Origin: Candidatus Latescibacterota bacterium
GTDB taxonomy: Bacteria; Latescibacterota; UBA2968; GCA-2709665
DNA length: 14,712 nucleotides
Direction: 5' to 3'
NCBI GenBank assembly: GCA_030746455.1
Contig: JASLMQ010000501.1
Span: 1-14,712 of the forward strand
Shown: positions 1 to 5,563 of the stretch, one piece after another
Layout: each line of letters opens with the position of its first letter
How positions within the stretch are numbered: position 1 is the stretch's first letter
Notes under the pieces: model-generated
Told to the model about the DNA's origin: nothing
Databases searched by the model: none
Seen by the model: the letters and a program-made list of their open reading frames with translations, nothing else
Program-made: the position numbers and the translations under genes

Positions 1-871
1 CCACAATCGAGCCCGGCGACATCATGGCGACCATATTAGCGGTGAGTAGGATCGGTGCCTTCCTACCGGGTACCGCCGCGGTGGTAATCACGACATCGTT
101 TTCGGCCGCAACGCGTCCCAGCGCCTCTTGCTGCTTGCGGATGAACTCCTCGCTCTGCTCCTTTGCATATCCGCCCTTGTCCTCGGCCCCCTCCGTTTCC
201 AGTCCGAGGTCTACGTACTTCGCCCCCAGGCTCTCCACCTGCTCCTTGACGACGGGGCGCACGTCATAGGCCTCCACAACTGCGCCCAGACGTCGGGCGG
301 TGGCGATGGCCTGCAGGCCGGCAACGCCCGCTCCGAGGATCAGCACACGGGCCGGATTCACGGTGCCCGCCGCGGCCATCATCAGCGGGAACATCTTGGC
401 AAGCGAATCGGCCGCGAGCAGCACGGCCTTGTACCCCGCAACCGTTGCCATCGAGGACAGCGCGTCCATGCTCTGTGCGCGGGTGATGCGAGGCATCAGC
501 TCCATCGCGAAGAGGGTGAGACCCGCGCCGGCCAGGGCCTGGATCTCGTCCTTCGCGGTGAGGGGCTCCGCGAATCCGATCACCACCTGACCGGACCGCA
601 TGCCCTGGAGGTCCTGCTGTCCTGCATCGGGGTTGGCCCCGAGCGTGCGGACCTGCAGCAAGATGTCCGCGCCGGCAAGCACCTCCGATCGGGACGGCAG
701 TACCTGCGCCCCGTCGTCGCTGTACTCACTATCGAGGAACCCGGCTTCAGCGCCCGCGCCGGATTCGACAAGGACCTCCACCCCCGCCTTGGTGATCGTG
801 CTCACCAGGCTGGGAACGAGAGCGACGCGTCGCTCTCCAGGGAACGTCTCTTTCAGGATGCCAGCTTTCAT
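1..871 (-). CDS. pntAA: NAD(P) transhydrogenase subunit alpha, part 1 (partial, 3' end outside window)
   Basis: Membrane-bound transhydrogenase exchanges hydride between NADH and NADP+, coupled to proton translocation. This subunit is the soluble NAD(H)-binding domain I. Seen: 290 codons open from an ATG at 871-869 to the left edge. The protein starts MKAGILKETFPGERRVAL, contains the family block RITRAQSMDALSSMATVAGY, and then a Rossmann signature LILGAGVAGLQAIATARRLG followed by YDVRP, which are characteristic of PntAA and the related alanine dehydrogenases. The RITRAQSMD block and the match over the NAD fold favour PntAA over alanine dehydrogenase. Whether this is the split (AA plus AB) or fused form cannot be seen because the end is missing. 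No strong Shine-Dalgarno precedes the ATG. The gene is divergent from the acetyl-CoA pathway cluster, separated by about 770 bp. A link to that cluster through NADPH supply for FolD is inference. Confidence 0.93.
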   Translation of the reverse strand, partial: MKAGILKETFPGERRVALVPSLVSTITKAGVEVLVESGAGAEAGFLDSEYSDDGAQVLPSRSEVLAGADILLQVRTLGANPDAGQQDLQGMRSGQVVIGFAEPLTAKDEIQALAGAGLTLFAMELMPRITRAQSMDALSSMATVAGYKAVLLAADSLAKMFPLMMAAAGTVNPARVLILGAGVAGLQAIATARRLGAVVEAYDVRPVVKEQVESLGAKYVDLGLETEGAEDKGGYAKEQSEEFIRKQQEALGRVAAENDVVITTAAVPGRKAPILLTANMVAMMSPGSIV

Positions 872-1047
872 AAACGAACTCGTCTGGAATGAAGTGACAG
901 GGAATTGTGCGGAACCGACAAGCTGCGAACCGCGCCTAGGATCTAGTGAGGGTCTTCTCACCTCCCTTCAAGCCACACCGAAGCACATCGGACGATTCGC
1001 TGCCCCCGACACCACGATCGGCAAGACCACGGGGAGCAGACGGGCGC

Positions 1048-1076
1048 AATATTAAGAGAAACTGATTCAAGGGCAA
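1048..1076 (-). promoter_or_regulatory. Candidate sigma-70-like promoter for pntAA
   Basis: On the minus strand, TTGCCC (1076-1071) is followed after 17 bases by AATATT (1053-1048), about 180 bases upstream of the pntAA start. Both boxes are imperfect (4 of 6 in each), so this is a weak pattern match only. Confidence 0.22.
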
Positions 1077-1244
1077 GCGTTATATCAGGGGCTCACCGAC
1101 CTACCGGGCGCTCGGAATCCCGAACGCACTGGGGTCCGGCCCATCTCTCGAGCACCCGTGGGCCGTGGTGGCTACCCCCAATGTAATGCTTCGTGTCCCC
1201 GAATGCCAGACCAATCTGCACCCGACTCCTCTAATGGGCATATT

Positions 1245-1271
1245 TAACCAAGTGAACTATCAACTAGGTTA
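1245..1271. promoter_or_regulatory. 27-bp imperfect palindrome, candidate operator
   Basis: TAACCAAGT (1245-1253) is mirrored by ACTAGGTTA (1263-1271), with eight of nine positions complementary around a 9-base centre. It lies in the AT-rich part of the divergent region, about 370 bp upstream of a MarR-type regulator gene, and such regulators usually bind short inverted repeats in their own promoter region. The left arm extended, ATATTTAACC (1240-1249), is also the exact reverse complement of GGTTAAATAT at 1412-1421. Assignment to this regulator is inference. Confidence 0.4.
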
Positions 1272-1314
1272 TGAATCCCTGTAGTGCGCCCACGTGGACC
1301 CTCTCAGACCTTTC

Positions 1315-1342
1315 TTGAAACAAACACCTGTAATTCCAGAAT
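1315..1342 (+). promoter_or_regulatory. Candidate promoter for the marR-acs run
   Basis: TTGAAA (1315-1320, five of six to the -35 consensus) is followed after 16 bases by CAGAAT (1337-1342, four of six to the -10 consensus), in the AT-rich part of the gap. If used, transcription would begin near 1350 and leave a leader of roughly 290 nt before the regulator start. A perfect TTGACA also occurs at 1454-1459, but only a poor -10 (CATGTT, 18-base spacing) follows it. Confidence 0.3.
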
Positions 1343-1411
1343 TTTATCACGCTTCTACCCTTGGCGAATTAGGCCTATTTATAGCAGGTATTTTGGCCAT
1401 TTATTAAATCA

Positions 1412-1421
1412 GGTTAAATAT
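1412..1421. repeat. Second copy (inverted) of the 10-bp motif at 1240-1249
   Basis: GGTTAAATAT here is the exact reverse complement of ATATTTAACC at 1240-1249. The two copies bracket the best candidate promoter at 1315-1342. Just upstream, ATTTA-T-TAAAT (1399-1409) is a further small perfect palindrome. These could be additional half-sites for a dimeric regulator, though in AT-rich DNA chance cannot be excluded. Confidence 0.35.
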
Positions 1422-1642
1422 TAGTACGATTATTGATCTGGGTCAGAAAGGACTTGACAGAGGCCGGTGTTAGAGGCCATGTTTAGGAACCTGTCTCATC
1501 GGATCGGCCTCGCCGACCCAACCGCTTGAGCTCAGGCCCGTCCCCAGCGGGGCACCCATTCTTGTTCCTCGTTGGACGCGACGCGCTGTCCGACAGGTAG
1601 GACGGATGGAGAGACGCCCTCCCCCATCTGCGGAGGCATCCC

Positions 1643-2206
1643 ATGACCGAACCCCAAGCACTGCTCAACTTCGTCCACAACGCTCACATCTTCGCTTCCG
1701 CGGTGAGTGAGATCCTTGAGAACAAGTACCTCCGGCAGGCCACCGATCAGGAGATCAACTTCCCCCAGTTCAACCTACTTCGGCTGATCGAACACAACGG
1801 GGACCACCAGATCCGGGAGATCGCGAGCTTCCTCGGGGTCAGCCAGGCGGCAGCCAGCAAGAACGTCGACAAGCTGGTCCGTCTGGGCCTGGTGAAACGC
1901 CAGGTTCAGGAGGGCGACCGACGCGCCGTGTCGCTGAACCTGACGCTCCGAGGCAGAAACGTCGTGCAGAAATACGAGGCCCTCAAGGAGGAGAAGCTGG
2001 CACACATGCTCGAGGAGCTCACACAGGACGAGCTGGAGATATTGTCGCGCGGCCTCGAGAGGGCATCCTATCTCATACTGGAAAAGGAGGAGGATTTCGG
2101 AGAGATCTGCATGAAGTGCAGTGCGTACCACGTTGAGGGCTGTCCGATGCGAAGCCTGGCCGAGGGCTGCATCTACGTCCGAAGCCGGGAGCAGGCCGTA
2201 CAATAG
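1643..2206 (+). CDS. MarR-family transcriptional regulator with C-terminal four-cysteine cluster
   Basis: A 187-aa dimeric-type winged-helix regulator. Residues about 55-87 form the helix-turn-helix (IREIASFLGVSQAAASKNVD, then KLVRLGLVKR). The wing carries the family's D-R-R signature (GDRRAVSLNLT, 91-101), and long helices flank on both sides. Unusually, the C-terminus carries C156-x2-C159-x7-C167-x8-C176, a spacing that could hold an iron-sulfur cluster or a zinc ion. The ATG at 1643 has GGAGG six bases upstream (1632-1636). It is the first gene of the co-directional run ending in the acetyl-CoA synthase genes, with 70 bp to folD, so autoregulation and control of the pathway by redox, oxygen or metal state is a reasonable inference. 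The MarR fold is clear. Ligand, target and sign of regulation are not known from sequence. Confidence 0.85.
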   Translation: MTEPQALLNFVHNAHIFASAVSEILENKYLRQATDQEINFPQFNLLRLIEHNGDHQIREIASFLGVSQAAASKNVDKLVRLGLVKRQVQEGDRRAVSLNLTLRGRNVVQKYEALKEEKLAHMLEELTQDELEILSRGLERASYLILEKEEDFGEICMKCSAYHVEGCPMRSLAEGCIYVRSREQAVQ

Positions 2207-2276
2207 CAGTCTGACCCGGAACAGGAGGCAATCCCGATCGTCGAAGGCCCCCATCGAACCAAAGGGAGGATGAGGC

Positions 2277-3161
2277 GTGAGCGCGAAGATTATCGATGGC
2301 AACAAGGTGGCCGAGGAAATGCAGGCCGAGATGGTCGACGAAGTGGCGAAACTGGAGACCGATGGAATCACGCCGGGCCTGTCGGTGGTCCTGGTCGGCG
2401 AAGACCCGGCCTCGAAGGTCTACGTGAGGAACAAGACCCGGACCTGCAAGAAGCTTGGGATCAAATCCGACCAGCACAGCCTGGATGCCGACACCTCCGA
2501 GGAAGACCTTCTCGCCCTGGTGGAGAAGCTGAACAACGACGACACGGTGCACGGCATCCTCGTACAGATGCCGCTCCCCAAGCACATCAACGAGAACGAG
2601 GTGATCAAGGCCATATCCCCCGACAAGGATGTGGACGGATTCCATCCGGTCAACGTCGGTAAGATGGTGATCGGGGAGCCCGGATTCCTGCCATGCACCC
2701 CGCATGGGGTCCAGCACCTCCTGATCCGTAGCGGCGTCGAGATCGCCGGCAAGCACGTCGTTGTGGTGGGCCGGAGCAACATCGTGGGCAAGCCCGTGGC
2801 CAACATCCTACTCCAGAAGCAGGAGGGGGCCAACGCCACGGTCACGATCTGCCATACGGGCACCGATGACATCGCCGCCCACACGCGCCAGGCCGACATC
2901 ATCATCGCCGCCGCGGGACGCCCGAACACCGTAACAGCCGACATGGTCAAAGACGGGGTCGCCGTGATCGACGTCGGCGTGAACCGCGTCGACGATCCCT
3001 CCGCCAAGCGAGGCTTCAAGCTGGTGGGCGACGTGGACTTCGACGCCGTGAAGGAGAAGGCGTCTGCCATCTCACCGGTGCCCGGCGGCGTGGGACCGAT
3101 GACCATCACAATGCTGATGCACAACACGATCGACTCCGCCAAGATGAGCGCCGGGAAGTAG
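2277..3161 (+). CDS. folD: Bifunctional methylenetetrahydrofolate dehydrogenase / methenyltetrahydrofolate cyclohydrolase
   Basis: FolD oxidises 5,10-methylene-THF to 5,10-methenyl-THF with NAD(P)+ and hydrolyses that to 10-formyl-THF. In the Wood-Ljungdahl methyl branch it runs in the reductive direction. The 294-aa length is normal. Visible family blocks in order are VGEDPASKVYVRNKTRTCKK near residues 41-60, with the catalytic Tyr and Lys of the YVRNK motif; VHGILVQMPLPKHI; DKDVDGFHPVNVG; PCTPHGV; the nucleotide-binding VVVVGRSNIVGKPVANILL; and the C-terminal SPVPGGVGPMTITML. The start is GTG at 2277, supported by GGGAGGA at 2264-2270. Location in an acs cluster points to a catabolic or autotrophic role in addition to one-carbon biosynthesis. 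NAD versus NADP preference cannot be read reliably. Confidence 0.97.
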   Translation: MSAKIIDGNKVAEEMQAEMVDEVAKLETDGITPGLSVVLVGEDPASKVYVRNKTRTCKKLGIKSDQHSLDADTSEEDLLALVEKLNNDDTVHGILVQMPLPKHINENEVIKAISPDKDVDGFHPVNVGKMVIGEPGFLPCTPHGVQHLLIRSGVEIAGKHVVVVGRSNIVGKPVANILLQKQEGANATVTICHTGTDDIAAHTRQADIIIAAAGRPNTVTADMVKDGVAVIDVGVNRVDDPSAKRGFKLVGDVDFDAVKEKASAISPVPGGVGPMTITMLMHNTIDSAKMSAGK

Positions 3162-3212
3162 GCGCTGCGCCCGCAGAACTCGAACCGGACTCGCACAGAA
3201 CGGGAGCAGGGG

Positions 3213-3857
3213 ATGCTGGAGAAGGGGTCGCTCAAGCCGCCCGAGGGCGACAGCTGGCAGCAGGCATGGGAGCTGGCGGTCGATCTCACCGTGGCCAAGC
3301 TCGCTGAGTCCGATCTCGAGGACCGCTGCAAGAAGAGCGGCGCACAGTGGGATCCGGATTCGGGCATGGTGGAAATCGCTTTCCTGGGTGATCGCTACCG
3401 GGTACCTTGTCCCGAGTTCACGGTAGCCAGATTGGCCGACGGTGGCGATGCCCCCATCACGGAGCGGATCCTGCTTCTACACTACCTGGTGCGGGCCACC
3501 GGCGCCGCGCCCACCGATGAGTGGATCGGGTTCGTGGAGGTGCCGGGAGCCGAACTCTACCTGGCCAACTTCCGCGCCCGTAGCGTGGACCGTCTGGTCC
3601 GGGCCTACTCCGGGCGCGAAGAGGAACTGGTCGGGGCTGCCGCCGCAGTCGGCGGCCAGGAGGCCGACCACGGCGATGTGGCCGTGTGCCTCCAGGCCCT
3701 CCCGAACGTCCCGGTGATGGTGACCCTGTGGCGGGGCGACGATGAGTTCGCGCCGTCCGGCAACCTTCTCTTCGACTCGACGGTGGTGCAACACCTTTCG
3801 ATCGAGGACATGGTGGTGTTGGCAGGCACCATTGCCAGCCGGCTCTGCCAACGCTGA
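3213..3857 (+). CDS. DUF3786 domain protein
   Basis: A 214-aa soluble protein matching, from memory, the DUF3786 family: a first segment with IAFLGDRYRVPCPEF (about 52-66), then ERILLLHYLVRATGA, WIGFVEVPGAELYLANF, a central GG-x-x-x-x-HGDVAV stretch, and the C-terminal VPVMVTLWRGDDEFAPSGNLLFDSTV with an LSIEDMVVLAG tail. The function of the family is unknown. It is often found in anaerobes near acetyl-CoA pathway or corrinoid genes, which fits its place between folD and cooC. No signal peptide, membrane segment or metal motif is evident, and it has only a few scattered cysteines. The ATG at 3213 has GGGAG at 3202-3206. The gap to folD is 51 bp. A role as an accessory or maturation factor is only contextual inference. 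Confidence 0.8.
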   Translation: MLEKGSLKPPEGDSWQQAWELAVDLTVAKLAESDLEDRCKKSGAQWDPDSGMVEIAFLGDRYRVPCPEFTVARLADGGDAPITERILLLHYLVRATGAAPTDEWIGFVEVPGAELYLANFRARSVDRLVRAYSGREEELVGAAAAVGGQEADHGDVAVCLQALPNVPVMVTLWRGDDEFAPSGNLLFDSTVVQHLSIEDMVVLAGTIASRLCQR

Positions 3858-3906
3858 GTCCACCCGACGGGGCTCCCTGCCCTGGGGAACCTGAAGGAGG
3901 TCGTCT

Positions 3907-4698
3907 TTGAAGATCGCGGTGAGCGGCAAAGGTGGCGTCGGCAAGACGACGCTCAGCGCCGGGCTCGCGGCATCCTTCGCGAGGGGTGGCGCAAACGTGA
4001 TCGCCGTGGACGGCGACCCGGACAGCAATTTGGCGGCGACCCTCGGCTTCCCCAGCCCGGATGACATCACCCCCATCGGCGAGATGGAGGAGCTCATCGC
4101 CGAACGGACGGGTGCGGAGCCGGGCAGGACGGGGTCCATTTTTACGCTCAACCCGAAGGTCGACGACATTCCCGACGACTTCTGTCCCGAACATGCGGGC
4201 ATCCGTCTGCTCTCGATGGGCGGAGGCACGCGCGAGGGCGGAAGCGGATGCCTGTGCCCGGAGAACGCCTTCCTGAGGTCGTTGATGTCCCATGTCATCT
4301 TCGGCGTGGACGACGTCGTCATCATGGATATGGTGGCCGGGATCGAGCATCTGACCCGCGGGACGGCACGCGGTGTGGACGTCCTCCTCGCCGTCGTGGA
4401 GCCGGGCAGAAGAAGCCTGGAAACCGCTGGAAGGGTCCGTCGGCTGTCGGGAGATCTGGGCATCGGCGAGTTGTGGGTTGTGGCCAACAAGGTCCGTGGC
4501 GATGCCGATCTCGAGTTCATCACCGGCCAGCTGGAGGACCTGGAAGTCGTCGCCTCCCTGCCGTACAGCGCCGAGGTCGTCGAAAGCGGAATGAGTCAGG
4601 AAGGCATGGCCGAGGTCCTCGACGGCCCGGTCGGGCAGGAAATCGGAAGGATCCGGGCTCGCCTCAGCGAGACCTTCGGCGGCTCAGCCGAGACCTGA
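3907..4698 (+). CDS. cooC: CooC/AcsF-type nickel-insertion ATPase
   Basis: A 263-aa MinD/SIMIBI-class ATPase that drives nickel delivery into the C-cluster of CO dehydrogenase (CooC) or the A-cluster of acetyl-CoA synthase (AcsF). Seen: the deviant Walker A loop SGKGGVGKTT at residues 6-15 with the signature lysine K8, VDGDPDSNLAATLG (34-47) as the switch region, C115-x-C117 in SGCLCPEN (the dimer-interface cysteine pair that binds metal in CooC), and Walker-B-like DDVVIMDMVAGIEHLTRG from about residue 135. The start is TTG at 3907, chosen because AAGGAGG ends six bases upstream and the protein then begins exactly at the family's MKIAVSGKGG. Only one such ATPase lies in the window, so it may serve both CODH and ACS. 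CooC and AcsF are too alike to separate here. Confidence 0.93.
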   Translation: MKIAVSGKGGVGKTTLSAGLAASFARGGANVIAVDGDPDSNLAATLGFPSPDDITPIGEMEELIAERTGAEPGRTGSIFTLNPKVDDIPDDFCPEHAGIRLLSMGGGTREGGSGCLCPENAFLRSLMSHVIFGVDDVVIMDMVAGIEHLTRGTARGVDVLLAVVEPGRRSLETAGRVRRLSGDLGIGELWVVANKVRGDADLEFITGQLEDLEVVASLPYSAEVVESGMSQEGMAEVLDGPVGQEIGRIRARLSETFGGSAET

Positions 4699-4701
4699 AC
4701 C

Positions 4702-4727
4702 TGCCCCGTCGCTTGCCAGACGGGCAA
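4702..4727 (+). other. Small intercistronic hairpin before the 79-aa gene
   Basis: CCCGTC (4705-4710) pairs with GACGGG (4719-4724), with two further pairs around a bulged C. The downstream arm abuts the AAGGGA Shine-Dalgarno (4726-4731) of the next gene, so it could modulate initiation. There is no T-run, so it is not a terminator. Confidence 0.35.
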
Positions 4728-4737
4728 GGGAGCACCG

Positions 4738-4977
4738 ATGGATGTCCAGGAACGACTCGGGATTCTGGTAGACCACTGGATCGAGCACAACGCCTCTCAC
4801 GGCGAGGAATTCGGCAAGTGGGCTCAACGTGCCGAGGAAGCCGGACTCGAGGGGGTCGCCAGGGAGATCGCCGCGGCGACTGAACGCCTCGAGGAGTCGA
4901 CGAGCCGGCTCCGCGAGGCCCTTGCCCTCCTGGGCGGGTCGACCCACAAGGCGGGAGGCCATCATGTGCCAGAGTAA
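4738..4977 (+). CDS. Small helical His-bearing protein of the cooC-cooT block, candidate nickel-handling protein
   Basis: A 79-aa protein. Residues 10-65 look continuously helical and charged, amphipathic enough for a coiled coil. The N-terminal helix carries HWIEHNASH, placing H13, H17 and H21 at i, i+4, i+8 on one face. After a GG break the tail HKAGGHH adds H70, H75 and H76. It has no cysteine, no membrane segment and no signal peptide. It sits 39 bp after cooC and its last 14 nt overlap the start of cooT, suggesting translational coupling and a shared task. I recall similar short HWIEHN proteins beside nickel and CODH genes but cannot confirm a named family. In Rhodospirillum rubrum the nickel genes are cooC-cooT-cooJ, and this protein could play a CooJ-like part. 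That is inference from context and His content, not homology. Confidence 0.8.
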   Translation: MDVQERLGILVDHWIEHNASHGEEFGKWAQRAEEAGLEGVAREIAAATERLEESTSRLREALALLGGSTHKAGGHHVPE

Positions 4978-5167
4978 TGTCTACGCCGTCGAACGCGATG
5001 AGGAGACGCTTGTTCTCGAGGATGTAGCCAGCATGCGGATCGATGGTGACCAGATCACCATGCGGACCCTTTTCGGGGAGCCTGTCTCTCTGGAAGGGCG
5101 GATCAAAGAGATCAATTTGATGAAACATAGGATCGTGCTCGAAAGGCACGATGCGGGAGAGTCCTAA
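4964..5167 (+). CDS. cooT: CooT-family nickel-binding protein
   Basis: A 67-aa protein starting MCQSNVYAVERDEETLVLED. CooT proteins are small beta-rich homodimers that bind one Ni(II) through the Cys2 side chain and N-terminal backbone atoms, and they assist CO dehydrogenase nickel maturation. Seen: Cys2 directly after Met, then the family pattern LEDVASMRIDGDQITMRTLFGE, and GRIKEINLMKHRIVLER at the end. Length agrees with the family (about 60-70 aa). The ATG at 4964 overlaps the preceding gene by 14 nt and has GGGAGG at 4953-4958. Neighbouring cooC and the CODH gene downstream support the call. Confidence 0.92.
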   Translation: MCQSNVYAVERDEETLVLEDVASMRIDGDQITMRTLFGEPVSLEGRIKEINLMKHRIVLERHDAGES

Positions 5168-5324
5168 GCCAACTACCACCCGCGGAGCGGGTGGCCTGAT
5201 GGTCCGGTCGAAGGCCGGAGCAGCGGGGAACGCGCCTGCGCGTTCGTGGTTGTCCGTGAGCGGTGCGGATTTGTCCCCTCGGGATTGCCCCCCACCGCGA
5301 ACAATCCCTCAAGGAGGTGAAAGC
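5168..5324 (+). ncRNA. Putative structured RNA segment between cooT and the 59-aa gene
   Basis: A GC-rich gap that can fold into consecutive stem-loops: CCACCCGC/GCGGGTGG (5176-5183 with 5187-5194, 3-base loop); CCGGTC/GGCCGG (5204-5209 with 5213-5218, including one G-U pair); GAACGCG/CGCGTTC (5228-5234 with 5239-5245, 4-base loop); and two mutually exclusive pairings near the end, GCGGTG/CACCGC (5260-5265 with 5293-5298) and GGGATTG/CAATCCC (5281-5287 with 5302-5308). The last stem ends two bases before AAGGAGGTGA, the ribosome site of the next gene. I do not recognise a known riboswitch consensus (cobalamin, THF, SAM or Moco). It could be a leader that sets translation of downstream genes, or simply a processing and stability element. 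Confidence 0.45.
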
Positions 5325-5504
5325 ATGGCGGAGCAGAAGGACGTACTCGGCGAAACCTACGAGCCCGGCAAGCCCGATGGCGCCTACAACTGGCGAAAGA
5401 AGCTGGCGAGCCGTGAGCAAATGCTCAAGTATCTCGAGACGGGCGAGCGGTATTGGTACAGCGAGGAGTGGTACGGCAGCGAGAGACGGCGCACGCCTGC
5501 CTGA
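5325..5504 (+). CDS. Unrecognised 59-aa aromatic-rich small protein
   Basis: An ATG at 5325 lies five nucleotides after a near-perfect Shine-Dalgarno AAGGAGGTGA (5311-5320), one of the strongest in the window. The same frame is open further upstream, but that part crosses the hairpin region and encodes low-complexity sequence, so 5325 is preferred. The protein is charged and rich in Tyr and Trp (nine of 59), clustered in ERYWYSEEWYG (41-51), with a probable helix KKLASREQMLKYLE before it. It has no Cys, signal peptide or membrane segment. It ends 59 bp before acsD in the same direction. I do not recognise the family. Position suggests a small partner or assembly protein for the CODH/ACS/CFeSP system. 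Confidence 0.72.
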   Translation: MAEQKDVLGETYEPGKPDGAYNWRKKLASREQMLKYLETGERYWYSEEWYGSERRRTPA

Positions 5505-5563
5505 CACGCCCTCACCTGCGGTCAGAGTCGATACAACAGGCTGAACCAACAGAGGAGCTTGAT

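Larger units (their letters stand above)
872..1642. promoter_or_regulatory. Divergent intergenic region between pntAA and the MarR gene
   Basis: This 770-bp stretch has no convincing gene. Short open frames cross it, but none has a good start context or a recognisable protein. Roughly 1225-1450 is clearly more AT-rich than the surrounding coding DNA, which suits promoters and operators for the divergent genes. It holds the candidate promoters and inverted repeats listed separately. No tRNA, terminator with a T-run or known riboswitch was recognised. Confidence 0.6.

Noticed and set aside
128..892. Plus-strand open frames over 24-1055
   Set aside because: They lie antisense to pntAA, whose minus-strand translation gives clear transhydrogenase motifs.
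1470..1680. Two short minus-strand open frames (63 and 65 codons) near the regulator start
   Set aside because: They overlap the regulator's leader and 5' coding end, have no good ribosome site and resemble no protein.
5151..5324. Upstream in-frame extension of the 59-aa protein from an ATG at 5151
   Set aside because: The extension overlaps the cooT end and the hairpin region, reads as low-complexity, and the strong Shine-Dalgarno directly precedes 5325.
5168..5324. Cobalamin, THF or SAM riboswitch
   Set aside because: Secondary structure is evident but none of the conserved core sequences I know for these classes is present, so no class is assigned.
5453..5563. Longer acsD start inside the 59-aa gene
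   Set aside because: It adds non-family residues; the ATG at 5564 has GAGGAG at correct spacing and gives a normal-length AcsD.
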